A DNA stretch of 43,493 nucleotides. Source: JALOTE01 sp031422195. GTDB taxonomy: Bacteria > Pseudomonadota > Alphaproteobacteria > Rhizobiales > Rhizobiaceae. Both the position numbers and the translations under genes were made by a program. The notes beneath the pieces were generated by a model that saw nothing but the letters and a program-made list of their open reading frames with translations, was not told the DNA's origin and made no database searches. The stretch's first letter is position 1, and each line of letters begins with the position of its first letter. Below are positions 16,734 to 24,902 of this stretch, piece by piece. Location: contig JANOPZ010000026.1 in the NCBI GenBank assembly GCA_031422195.1, positions 1 through 43,493 on the forward strand, read 5' to 3'.

Positions 16734-19085
16734 ATGGGTATGGAAGGCATTGGCGCACGCGTTGTGCGCAAAGAAGATCGCCGCTTTTTGACAGGCGCAG
16801 GCCGTTACACTGATGATATGGTTGTTCACGGCATGAAACATGCCGCATTTGTGCGCTCGCCCCACGCGCATGCGCAAATCAAAAAGATAAACCTTAAAGC
16901 TGCGCAAGCGATGCCGGGCGTGATTTCCGTTCTCACTGGAAAAGAACTTAAAGGCGATGGGATCGGCAATATTATTTGCGGCTGGATGATCCATTCCAAA
17001 GACGGCTCCCCGATGAAAATGGGCGCATGGTCTCCGCTTGCGGTTGATACTGTGCGCTATGTTGGCGATGCGGTTGTGATCGTGATTGCAGACACCAAAG
17101 CGCAGGCGCGAGATGCCGCCGAAGCTGTTGATATCACCTATAAGGTTTTGCCAGCCGTCGTTGATGCCACTGAAGCGCTGCAGACAGGCGCTCCGCAAAT
17201 TCACCCGGAAGCTGCAAACAATTTGATTTTCGATTGGGCCATCGGTTCAGGCGAGGACGTCGTCGATAAGGCGTTTGAAGGCGCGGCGCACGTTACGCAT
17301 ATGAAAATTCGCAACAACCGCTTGGTACCGAACGCGATGGAGCCACGTGCGGCTTTGGGCGTTTATGATAAATCAGAAGATCATTTTACATTGTGGACCA
17401 CATCACAGAACCCGCATGTCGCGCGTTTGGTGCTTTCAGCTTTTTACAATGTAGCACCTGAAAACAAATTGCGCGTTATTGCGCCTGATGTCGGCGGCGG
17501 ATTTGGGTCGAAGATCTACATCTATCCAGAAGAAATTGTTTGCCTTTGGGCCTCGAAAAAATCCGGCGTACCGGTAAAATGGGTCGCCGACCGCACCGAG
17601 AGCTTCCTGACAGATGCTCATGGCCGTGATCATATGACGGACGTTAAAATGGCGTTCGATCAGGACCATAAAATTGTGGGCCTTAAAGTCGACACCGTCG
17701 CCAATCTTGGCGCCTATATGTCGCTGTTTTCATCGGCAACGCCGACATACCTTTATGCAACCTTGCTTTCGGGACAGTATAATATTCCGGCTATCCATGC
17801 CAATGTGCGCACAGTTTACACCAACACCGCACCGGTTGATGCTTACCGCGGTGCTGGCCGCCCGGAAGCGACTTACGTCATGGAACGCATGATGGAAACC
17901 GCGGCAGGGGAACTTGGCATTTCGCCCGTTGAACTGCGGCGCAAAAACTTCATCACATCCTTCCCGCACCAAACGCCTGTAATCATGTGTTATGATGCCG
18001 GCGATTTTAATGCGTCCTTGGATGCAGCGCTTGAAGCCTCAGATTACGACAACTTTCCCAAACGCAAAGCAGAAGCCAAGTCACGCGGCATGCTGCGCGG
18101 CATTGGGATGAGCTGCTATATCGAGGCTTGCGGCATTGCGCCTTCAGCGGCAGTGGGTTCGCTCGGTGCCGGTGTTGGCCTCTGGGAATCCGCTGAAGTG
18201 CGCGTCAATGCGGTCGGCACGGTAGAGGTTCTCACCGGTTCACACAGCCATGGCCAAGGCCATGAGACAACATTTGCGCAATTGATCTGTGACCGTTTCG
18301 GTTTGCCAATTGAGCAAGTGTCGATCATTCACGGTGACACTGATAAAGTGCAAATGGGCATGGGCACCTATGGCTCACGGTCAGGCGCTGTTGGCATGAG
18401 TGCGATTGTGAAAGCGCTCGATAAGGTTGAAGCCAAAGCCAAGAAAATTGCGGCCCATCTCATGGAAGCCGATGAAGGCGACATTGTGATTGAAAACGGC
18501 CAGTGCAAAGTGGCCGGCACTGACAAACAAGTGCCATGGTTCCAAATGGCACTTGCCGCTTACACCGCGCATAATTTGCCAAGCGGCTTGGAGCCAGGCC
18601 TTAAAGAAGGTGCGTTCTATGACCCGTCTAACTTCACGTTCCCGGCTGGTTGCTATATTTGCGAGGTTGAAGTTGATCCTGAAACCGGCAAAGTGGATGT
18701 TATCCAGTTTGTAGCCGCCGACGATTTTGGCAACATCATCAATCCGATGATTGTTGAGGGCCAGGTTCATGGCGGGTTGGCGCAAGGTATCGGTCAGGCA
18801 CTCCTCGAAGACACGACCTACGACCGCTCCGGCCAGCTTTTGACTGCGAGTTACATGGATTATACCATGCCGCGCGCGTCTGATCTGCCGAGCTTTAATG
18901 TGTCGCACCAATGCACCCCAACACCTAGCAATCCGCTCGGTATCAAAGGTTGCGGTGAGGCAGGAGCCATCGGTTCGCCGCCAGCTCTTATCAACGCCGT
19001 GACCAACGCTATTGGCAATAATAACCTCACCATGCCAGCTTCGCCCCAGAATGTTTGGGCTGCACTGAACGCTGTAAAAGCATAA
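16734..19085 (+). CDS. coxL: Form II CO dehydrogenase-like molybdenum hydroxylase large subunit
   Basis: The 783-residue catalytic subunit has the N-terminal GAGRYTDDMVV, the molybdopterin-cofactor segments PDVGGGFGSKIY, GSHSHGQGHETTFAQ and GTYGSRSGAVGMSA, and the active-site glutamate in IKGCGEAGAIGSPP. The diagnostic active-site loop reads AYRGAGR, the form II signature, and not the AYxCSFR loop of true (form I) CoxL, so the cysteine that holds copper in form I is absent. It therefore belongs to the large group of aerobic aldehyde/xanthine/CO-dehydrogenase-like enzymes whose substrate is mostly unproven. The spacer from the small subunit is 109 bases, with GGGAG 8 bases before the ATG. Confidence 0.93.
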   Translation: MGMEGIGARVVRKEDRRFLTGAGRYTDDMVVHGMKHAAFVRSPHAHAQIKKINLKAAQAMPGVISVLTGKELKGDGIGNIICGWMIHSKDGSPMKMGAWSPLAVDTVRYVGDAVVIVIADTKAQARDAAEAVDITYKVLPAVVDATEALQTGAPQIHPEAANNLIFDWAIGSGEDVVDKAFEGAAHVTHMKIRNNRLVPNAMEPRAALGVYDKSEDHFTLWTTSQNPHVARLVLSAFYNVAPENKLRVIAPDVGGGFGSKIYIYPEEIVCLWASKKSGVPVKWVADRTESFLTDAHGRDHMTDVKMAFDQDHKIVGLKVDTVANLGAYMSLFSSATPTYLYATLLSGQYNIPAIHANVRTVYTNTAPVDAYRGAGRPEATYVMERMMETAAGELGISPVELRRKNFITSFPHQTPVIMCYDAGDFNASLDAALEASDYDNFPKRKAEAKSRGMLRGIGMSCYIEACGIAPSAAVGSLGAGVGLWESAEVRVNAVGTVEVLTGSHSHGQGHETTFAQLICDRFGLPIEQVSIIHGDTDKVQMGMGTYGSRSGAVGMSAIVKALDKVEAKAKKIAAHLMEADEGDIVIENGQCKVAGTDKQVPWFQMALAAYTAHNLPSGLEPGLKEGAFYDPSNFTFPAGCYICEVEVDPETGKVDVIQFVAADDFGNIINPMIVEGQVHGGLAQGIGQALLEDTTYDRSGQLLTASYMDYTMPRASDLPSFNVSHQCTPTPSNPLGIKGCGEAGAIGSPPALINAVTNAIGNNNLTMPASPQNVWAALNAVKA

Positions 19086-19096
19086 GGAAAACGGGA

Positions 19097-19891
19097 ATGT
19101 ATGAAACTCATTATCATCGTGCCGCTTCCATTAAAGATGCGGTCAAATTGCTGACTTCAGCAGAAGATGCAAAGCCCGTTTCCGGCGGCCAGACGTTGAT
19201 TGCCACCATGAAGCAACGCTTGGCATCGCCGGCTAACCTTGTGGATTTGCGGCATATTGCTGACATGAAGGGTATCACAATTGAGGGTTCAACCATCACC
19301 ATCGGCGCGGGCACAACCCACGCCGAAGTGGCGGGTCATGCAGGCCTTAAAAAAGCCTGCCCCGGTCTGGCAGGCTTGGCCTCACACATCGGCGATCCGC
19401 ATGTGCGCAACATGGGCACCATTGGCGGCTCTGTCGCCAATAACGACCCTGCTGCCGATTATCCGTCGGCGATGCTGGCGCTGAACGCAACCATTCACAC
19501 CAATAAGCGCAAAGTGACAGCTGATAAGTTCTTCACCGGCATGTTTGATACCGCGCTGAAAGACGGGGAAATCATTACCGCCGTTTCATTTGAGAAGCCT
19601 GCAAAAGCTGCTTATGCAAAGTTCCCCAACCCAGCCTCGCGCTATGCTCTGGCTGGAGTATTTGTTGCCAAACATAAAGATGGCGTGCGTGTCGCTATTA
19701 CCGGCGCAGGCTCTGGTGGTGTGTTTCGTCATAAGGGCATGGAAACCGCATTGAACACTAAGTTTTCAGCAGACAGTTTGGCGGATGTAAAAGTGGACAG
19801 TAAAGGCCTTCTTGGTGATTTGCATGCCTCACCGGAATATCGCGCAGCGCTGATTAAAGCGATGGCCAAGCGCGCCGTTATGGCAGCTTGA
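19097..19891 (+). CDS. coxM: CO dehydrogenase-like medium subunit, FAD-binding (CoxM-type)
   Basis: The 264-residue FAD subunit shows the usual flavin motifs: SGGQTLIATMKQRL (AGGHS-like) at about residue 32 and NMGTIGGSVANNDPAADYP (TIGG motif) at about 110-130. A C-terminal CO_deh_flav_C-type domain follows (ASRYALAGVFVAK). The ATG at 19097 is chosen because it begins the conserved MYETHYHRA and follows AAGGAAAACGGGA. It passes electrons from the small subunit to a quinone or other acceptor. A strong terminator follows, and no cox maturation genes (coxD, E, F or xdhC-like) are seen near it. Confidence 0.92.
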   Translation: MYETHYHRAASIKDAVKLLTSAEDAKPVSGGQTLIATMKQRLASPANLVDLRHIADMKGITIEGSTITIGAGTTHAEVAGHAGLKKACPGLAGLASHIGDPHVRNMGTIGGSVANNDPAADYPSAMLALNATIHTNKRKVTADKFFTGMFDTALKDGEIITAVSFEKPAKAAYAKFPNPASRYALAGVFVAKHKDGVRVAITGAGSGGVFRHKGMETALNTKFSADSLADVKVDSKGLLGDLHASPEYRAALIKAMAKRAVMAA

Positions 19892-19915
19892 GCGGCATAT
19901 ACTTTTGTTTTGTTG

Positions 19916-19943
19916 CAGGGCCTTCGGGCCCTGTTTTGTTTTT
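19916..19943 (+). terminator. Rho-independent terminator of the coxSLM-type operon
   Basis: A 7-bp GC-rich stem (CAGGGCC / GGCCCTG counted around the loop) is closed by a TTCG tetraloop and followed by TTTTGTTTTT. It lies 25 bases after the medium-subunit stop. Stem, stable loop and T-run are all present. Confidence 0.88.
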
Positions 19944-19987
19944 GAAGCTGCCCCGTTAAGGTGCGGTTTTTGTATGCGGAACGCGAT

Positions 19988-21172
19988 ATGACCTCCCTCA
20001 CTGCTGTTGATATAGACCTGCCGCGCCGCATTTCTGTGCTCGGCGCCACTGGCTCGATCGGTGTTTCAACGCTGGATGTTTTAGAGCAAGCAGGCGGACG
20101 TGAGCGTTTTGAAGTGGTGGCATTGACCGGTATGGGCAATATTGAATTGCTGGCCCGTCAAGCCAAAGCTGTTGGCGCCAGAATTGCGGTCACGGCGGAT
20201 GAAACACGGTATCAAGACTTGAAAACCGCGCTGACAGGTTCAGGCATTGAAGCTGCGGCGGGAAGCGAAGCCCTATGTGCATCCGCGGCAGAACCTGCCG
20301 ACTGGGTGATGGCAGGCATCGTCGGGATCGCGGGCCTTGCGCCCACAATGGCCGCCGCTCGCGCCGGTGCAACCATAGCGCTGGCCAATAAGGAGTGTCT
20401 CGTATCGGCGGGGGACTTATTTTTGGCTGAGACCAATAAGGTTGGTATCACGGTTGTTCCCGTTGACAGCGAACACTCCGCAATTCACCAATGTTTGGCG
20501 GGCGAACCGCACCATAGGATTGAGCGTATCATTATCACCGCATCGGGCGGGCCGTTTCGCAATTTTTCAATTGAAAACATGCGCGATGTGACGCCTGCTC
20601 AGGCGGCCGGTCACCCTAAATGGTCAATGGGTCAAAAAATCTCAATCGATAGTGCTTCAATGTTCAACAAAGCGCTTGAAATGATTGAGGCAAGGCATTT
20701 GTTTCATATTAGGCCAAATCAAATTGAAGTTGTTGTGCACCCTCAGTCTATTGTGCATTCCGCCGTGGCGTTTTCAGATGGGTCGATGATTGCGCAAATG
20801 GGCATGCCAGACATGCGCACGCCGATTGCTTATGCTTTGGCTTATCCGTCGCGCATTGCCACTAACGTTGCCCCGCTTGATCTGAAAGCCTTGGCGCGGC
20901 TGGATTTTGAAGCGCCTGATGAAAAGCGCTTTCCGGCGCTTCGCCTTGCTCGCGAGGTTATGGAACATGGAAATGCAGCAGGCGCGGTGTTTAACGGTGC
21001 AAAAGAGGTTGCGCTGGAAGCGTTTATTTCCGGAAAAATACCATTTTTAGAAATGGCCAGTATTGTAGAAGACGTTCTGGCAAAACTGGCATTTTTGCCG
21101 GCACCGCAATCATTGATTGACGTGTTTGAGGCCGACAAACAGGCTAGGAATTTAGCGGCCCAATTGTGTTAG
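19988..21172 (+). CDS. dxr: 1-deoxy-D-xylulose 5-phosphate reductoisomerase
   Basis: The 394-residue enzyme makes 2-C-methyl-D-erythritol 4-phosphate in the MEP isoprenoid pathway, using NADPH and a divalent metal. The NADPH motif is LGATGSIGVSTLDVL; metal/substrate residues are seen in PVDSEHSAIHQCL, ITASGGPFR, and KISIDSASMFNKALEMIEA. Length is normal for the classical DXR, not the DRL type. The start is placed at ATG 19988; an in-frame GTG at 19961 would add nine residues. Neither has a strong ribosome site. The gene is not next to frr, uppS, cdsA or rseP, which often accompany it in proteobacteria. Confidence 0.94.
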   Translation: MTSLTAVDIDLPRRISVLGATGSIGVSTLDVLEQAGGRERFEVVALTGMGNIELLARQAKAVGARIAVTADETRYQDLKTALTGSGIEAAAGSEALCASAAEPADWVMAGIVGIAGLAPTMAAARAGATIALANKECLVSAGDLFLAETNKVGITVVPVDSEHSAIHQCLAGEPHHRIERIIITASGGPFRNFSIENMRDVTPAQAAGHPKWSMGQKISIDSASMFNKALEMIEARHLFHIRPNQIEVVVHPQSIVHSAVAFSDGSMIAQMGMPDMRTPIAYALAYPSRIATNVAPLDLKALARLDFEAPDEKRFPALRLAREVMEHGNAAGAVFNGAKEVALEAFISGKIPFLEMASIVEDVLAKLAFLPAPQSLIDVFEADKQARNLAAQLC

Positions 21173-21180
21173 CCGATAGC

Positions 21181-21480
21181 TCAATCACAAATAATTTTAG
21201 TCGCCAAAGGCACGGGGTCGCCATCGCCTATGCCATACATAAATGAGCGGCCTTTCAGCACAATTCCAATTTCACGGCAGTTAGTGCCACTGGTTTGCGC
21301 AACTTCAGGTCCTGCAAATGCTGCAGCTAAATCTGCTTGACCTACAGCAATGATTTTTGCTCCGCCTTGGGTATAAATAATCGCATTGCCATAAGCATCT
21401 GCCACCACAGAGCGTATGTCACTGGCCAAAGCTGGTGTTAACAGCAAACCAAGGGCAAGAATTGAGACCGCGATACGCAT
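21181..21480 (-). CDS. Small secreted protein of unknown function (GQA-motif pair, member 1)
   Basis: The 99-residue protein starts with a Sec signal peptide (MRIAVSILALGLLLTPALAS), so the mature part is periplasmic or secreted. The ATG at 21480 is chosen because GGAG lies 6 bases upstream; upstream starts in the same frame would prepend residues to the signal peptide. The mature protein has the segment IIYTQGGAKIIAVGQA and two cysteines (NCREIG and the C-terminal IICD) that could form a disulfide. The next gene on the same strand has a similar signal peptide and VLAIGQA segment, so the two look like distant paralogues. I do not recognise the family. Confidence 0.7.
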   Translation of the reverse strand: MRIAVSILALGLLLTPALASDIRSVVADAYGNAIIYTQGGAKIIAVGQADLAAAFAGPEVAQTSGTNCREIGIVLKGRSFMYGIGDGDPVPLATKIICD

Positions 21481-21517
21481 AAAAAACTCCATCGTAAACA
21501 CACGCTGGAGAAAATCA

Positions 21518-21532
21518 TTAACCTTTTGTTAA
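21518..21532 (-). promoter_or_regulatory. CtrA-like binding site (TTAA-N7-TTAA)
   Basis: TTAA CCTTTTG TTAA matches the full alphaproteobacterial CtrA consensus spacing and lies 38 bases upstream of the small secreted protein gene. A further TTAACCAT half-site, on the minus strand, lies at 21568-21576. Binding is inferred from the motif only. Confidence 0.45.
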
Positions 21533-21634
21533 GCTTTGTCACGCGATTGGCTCAATCAATTATGCACCATGGTTAACGATTGTTTCGGAACTGAAACGAT
21601 ATTGATTCAATTGAGACATAAATAGTTTCGAACA

Positions 21635-22012
21635 TCAAGAATCAGGAAATTCATTAAAGTAAGGCTGACCGGGCTGGCAGCATGCCCGCTCGCTTTGTCG
21701 TTGTGATATGTTAGTGGATAGTCTTTGATGCGGTGTAACACTCGCGTTGCTTTGCAGTCGTGCAGCAATCAAACGCGTATCAGGGTTTGCCCGCAAAGGG
21801 GTGGGAGCCAGCACGCCCAATTGGGCCCTTGGTAAGGCCCGCGTGATTTCAACAGCAGAAACGGCAATTTCAGAAACGTGTGATGCCTGGCCTATCGCCA
21901 AGACTTGTCCGTTTTGGTTGACATAATTTTTACCCGACGGATAACGCTCAGAAGCTGCCGCATTTGCCGATGCCGCGAGCACAATCAAACATGATATGAA
22001 AATTTGGCGCAT
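21635..22012 (-). CDS. Small secreted protein of unknown function (GQA-motif pair, member 2)
   Basis: The 125-residue protein begins with a signal peptide (MRQIFISCLIVLAASANAAAS). The mature start YPSGKNYVNQNGQVLAIGQA aligns without gaps to the equivalent segment of the neighbouring small protein. The C-terminal half is polar and includes two adjacent cysteines (RACCQPG). AAGGAAGGG lies 8 bases before the ATG, a strong ribosome site. No known family is recognised; a periplasmic role is inferred from the signal peptide only. It is separated from member 1 by about 155 bases holding the CtrA-like site, so the two genes may be transcribed separately. Confidence 0.65.
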   Translation of the reverse strand: MRQIFISCLIVLAASANAAASERYPSGKNYVNQNGQVLAIGQASHVSEIAVSAVEITRALPRAQLGVLAPTPLRANPDTRLIAARLQSNASVTPHQRLSTNISQRQSERACCQPGQPYFNEFPDS

Positions 22013-22142
22013 AAAAAGCCCTTCCTTGATCCATTGATTATGCCATCAGTGCCGCATTGCGTCGCGGCCAACCTCAATTCTTGGTTAGTATCTATGGTTA
22101 GCATTACCAGAACGGTCAGAATCCTGATATTAAATCGATTTT

Positions 22143-22160
22143 AATGCCAGCGCTGGCATT
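22143..22160. promoter_or_regulatory. 18-bp perfect palindrome upstream of sdhC
   Basis: AATGCCAGCGCTGGCATT is a perfect 18-bp palindrome with no central spacer, about 107 bases before the sdhC start. A second inverted repeat, GCAATGC / GCATTGC, occurs at 22195-22230. The first resembles a dimeric-regulator site controlling the sdh operon; it has no T-run and is not a terminator. Confidence 0.45.
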
Positions 22161-22266
22161 CAATGGTTTCCAGAGTTAATCCCAATTGCTAGTGGCAATG
22201 CGTTGCAAAGCGCACTAGTTTGCATTGCAGCATAAAGAGCTGAATACAGCAGATTTCGAGGGCAGC

Positions 22267-22662
22267 ATGAAACCGGCAATTGTTCACCCGCGACCGCTTT
22301 CACCGCATTTGGGTATTTATAAACCTATGGCGACGATGGTGATGTCGATCTTGCACCGCATCACCGGCGCAGCGCTTTATTTTGGCACCGTCCTTTTGGC
22401 CGCTTGGTTGATTGCAGCGGCTACAAACGCAGAAGCCTTTGGCTGGATCAGTTGGTTTTTTGGCTCATGGGTTGGCCGCATTGTGCTGTTTGGTTATACA
22501 TGGGCACTGATGCATCACATGCTTGGCGGCGTCAGGCATTTTGTGTGGGATACCGGCTTGGGGTTCGACAAGCACTTTGCCACTAAAATGGCACTGGCCA
22601 GTGCAGCAGCATCTGTCACTCTCACGCTTCTCATTTGGGCGTTTGCCCTTTTGGTGCTCTAA
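22267..22662 (+). CDS. sdhC: Succinate dehydrogenase cytochrome b556 subunit
   Basis: The 131-residue membrane anchor of complex II has the signature RPLSPHLGIYKP, then SILHRITGAALYFG with the quinone-site Ser and Arg, and the haem-ligand region HHMLGGVRHFVWD. Three transmembrane helices are visible. The ATG at 22267 follows GAGGGC by 3 bases and begins the usual MKPAIVHPRPLSP; an in-frame start 14 codons upstream is less likely. It is the first gene of the sdhC-D-A-(FkbM)-B operon and directly abuts sdhD. Confidence 0.95.
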   Translation: MKPAIVHPRPLSPHLGIYKPMATMVMSILHRITGAALYFGTVLLAAWLIAAATNAEAFGWISWFFGSWVGRIVLFGYTWALMHHMLGGVRHFVWDTGLGFDKHFATKMALASAAASVTLTLLIWAFALLVL

Positions 22663-23058
22663 GTGGCAAACCTTAAACAAGACTTTCGCACACCGTTGTC
22701 ACGCGTCAACGGTTTGGGCTCGACCAAATCAGGCACGGAACATTTTTGGCATCAGCGTCTCACTGCGCTTGCTAATATTCCGCTTGGTTTGTTTTTTGTG
22801 GGCCTTGTTGTTGCGCTTCACGACCAGCCTTTTGGCGTGGTTCAAGCATCGCTCGCTTCATGGCCTGTGGCACTTGGCCTGCTTGCGCTGGTTGGATCGG
22901 GCCTTATTCACATGCGTCTGGGAATGCAGGTGATCATTGAAGATTACGTTCACACTGAATTCACCAAAATTGCCTGCCTTGTTTTGAATACGTTTTTCGT
23001 GAGTGCAATTGGTTTGGCAAGTGTGTTTGCGATACTGAAAATGGCATTTGCTGCCTGA
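22663..23058 (+). CDS. sdhD: Succinate dehydrogenase membrane anchor subunit
   Basis: The 131-residue protein begins at a GTG that immediately follows the sdhC stop, so translation is coupled. It has three hydrophobic helices. The N-terminal HFWHQRLTALANIPLG and the GLIHMRLGMQVIIEDYVH segment, holding the haem-ligand histidine and the quinone-site Asp-Tyr, are typical of SdhD. With SdhC it anchors the SdhA-SdhB dimer in the inner membrane and passes electrons to ubiquinone. Confidence 0.94.
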   Translation: MANLKQDFRTPLSRVNGLGSTKSGTEHFWHQRLTALANIPLGLFFVGLVVALHDQPFGVVQASLASWPVALGLLALVGSGLIHMRLGMQVIIEDYVHTEFTKIACLVLNTFFVSAIGLASVFAILKMAFAA

Positions 23059-23076
23059 TGTTGGGGATATGAAGTC

Positions 23077-24900
23077 ATGGCCACTCAAAGCGGCAAAACA
23101 TATGAATTTGTTGATCACGCGTTTGATGTGGTGGTATTAGGCGCGGGCGGCGCCGGGCTTCGGGCTGCACTCGGCATGGCTGAGCAGGGTTTCAAAACGG
23201 CTTGTATAACGAAGGTGTTTCCGACGCGGTCGCATACCGTGGCGGCGCAAGGCGGTATTGCAGCTTCACTCACCAACATGACACCAGATTCATGGCAGTG
23301 GCATTTGTACGATACCGTCAAGGGTTCGGACTGGCTCGGCGATGTTGATGCCATGCAATATATGGTGATGGAAGCACCGAAAGCCGTCTATGAGCTTGAA
23401 CATTATGGCGTGCCGTTTTCACGTACTGCGGACGGCAAAATCTACCAACGCCCGTTTGGCGGCCACATGCAAAACTATGGTGACGGCCCTCCGGTGCAAC
23501 GCACATGCGCCGCCGCAGACCGCACCGGCCACGCTATTTTGCACACGCTTTACGGCCAAGCGCTCAAACATGACGCTGAGTTTTTTATTGAATATTTCGC
23601 GCTTGATTTGATCATGACGGATGGGGTTTGCACCGGCGTTATTGCGTGGAAACTGGATGACGGCACGATCCACCGCTTCCGCGCCAAAATGGTGGTGCTT
23701 GCAACCGGCGGTTATGGCCGTGCTTATTTTTCAGCAACATCTGCGCACACCTGCACCGGCGATGGCGGCGGCATGGCCGCAAGGGCGGGTTTGGCACTCC
23801 AAGACATGGAATTTGTGCAATTTCATCCAACCGGCATTTATGGTGCCGGCTGTTTGATCACCGAAGGCGCGCGCGGCGAGGGTGGCTATTTGACAAACTC
23901 CGAAGGCGAACGCTTCATGGAGCGCTATGCGCCATCGGCCAAGGATTTGGCATCGCGCGATGTGATTTCACGTTGCATGACGATGGAAATTCGTGAGGGG
24001 CGCGGCACCGGCAAAAATAAAGACCACATTCAATTGCACCTCGAACATCTTGACCCGAAAGTGCTGCACGAACGGCTGCCGGGGATTTCTGAATCTGCCA
24101 AGATTTTTGCTGGCGTGGACATCACCCGTGAACCAATCCCGGTGTTGCCAACCGTGCATTATAACATGGGGGGTGTTCCAACCAATTATTGGGGTGAGGT
24201 TTTGCGTCCCACCAAAGACGCGCCCGATGCCGTGGTGCCCGGCCTGATGGCTGTGGGTGAAGCGGGTTGCGCCTCTGTACATGGCGCAAACCGTTTGGGC
24301 TCAAACTCGCTCATTGACCTTGTGGTGTTTGGCCGTGCTGCTGCAATCCGTGCGGGCATAGTGGTTGACCGCGCTTCAGCCATTCCGCCAATCAACGAGC
24401 ATGAATCGACGAAAATCATGGACCGATTTGATCGCTTGCGCCACGCCAACGGTGGAACGCCGACGGCTGATTTGCGCCTGTCGATGCAGAAAATCATGCA
24501 AGATGATGCAGCCGTGTTCCGCACCCAATCATCACTTGAATCGGGTTGCCGCCGCATGGATGCCGCCTATCAATCAATGGCTGACATTAAAGTCACTGAC
24601 CGCTCGATGATTTGGAACACTGATCTTGTCGAAACGCTGGAACTTGAAAACCTCATGGCCAACGCCATTGCCACGGTTTATTCGGCTGAAGCCCGCAAAG
24701 AAAGCCGTGGAGCGCACGCCCGCGAGGATTTCAAAGATGGCCCATTTGCTGGCCGTAATGATGAGGAGTGGCGCAAGCACTCGCTGGCCTATGTATCAGA
24801 CAATGGCCATGTGAAAATGGACTATAGGCCGGTGCGCACGGAGCTGATTGCCGAGGGCATTGATTTGAAGAAAATAGCACCAAAGGCAAGGGTGTATTGA
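23077..24900 (+). CDS. sdhA: Succinate dehydrogenase flavoprotein subunit
   Basis: The 607-residue subunit oxidises succinate to fumarate. It has the FAD Rossmann motif VVVLGAGGAGLRAALG, the covalent-FAD histidine region TRSHTVAAQGGIAAS, and active-site segments FVQFHPTGIYGAGCLITEGARGEG and HGANRLGSNSLIDLVVFG. Length is normal. It follows sdhD by 18 bases. Two bases after its stop a methyltransferase gene begins where sdhB would normally lie. Confidence 0.97.
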   Translation: MATQSGKTYEFVDHAFDVVVLGAGGAGLRAALGMAEQGFKTACITKVFPTRSHTVAAQGGIAASLTNMTPDSWQWHLYDTVKGSDWLGDVDAMQYMVMEAPKAVYELEHYGVPFSRTADGKIYQRPFGGHMQNYGDGPPVQRTCAAADRTGHAILHTLYGQALKHDAEFFIEYFALDLIMTDGVCTGVIAWKLDDGTIHRFRAKMVVLATGGYGRAYFSATSAHTCTGDGGGMAARAGLALQDMEFVQFHPTGIYGAGCLITEGARGEGGYLTNSEGERFMERYAPSAKDLASRDVISRCMTMEIREGRGTGKNKDHIQLHLEHLDPKVLHERLPGISESAKIFAGVDITREPIPVLPTVHYNMGGVPTNYWGEVLRPTKDAPDAVVPGLMAVGEAGCASVHGANRLGSNSLIDLVVFGRAAAIRAGIVVDRASAIPPINEHESTKIMDRFDRLRHANGGTPTADLRLSMQKIMQDDAAVFRTQSSLESGCRRMDAAYQSMADIKVTDRSMIWNTDLVETLELENLMANAIATVYSAEARKESRGAHAREDFKDGPFAGRNDEEWRKHSLAYVSDNGHVKMDYRPVRTELIAEGIDLKKIAPKARVY

Positions 24901-24902
24901 CC

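Noticed and set aside
16686..17204. 172-codon minus-strand frame opposite the CO dehydrogenase-like large subunit
   Set aside because: Fully overlapped by a gene with clear molybdenum-hydroxylase motifs; the antisense translation is unlike any known family.
16133..19891. True (form I) CO dehydrogenase
   Set aside because: The large subunit has AYRGAGR in place of the cysteine-containing form I loop, and the gene order is S-L-M, not M-S-L.
21580..21600. Short inverted repeat GTTTC-N6-GAAAC upstream of the small secreted protein gene
   Set aside because: Only 5-bp arms, with outer bases that do not pair, so it could be chance.
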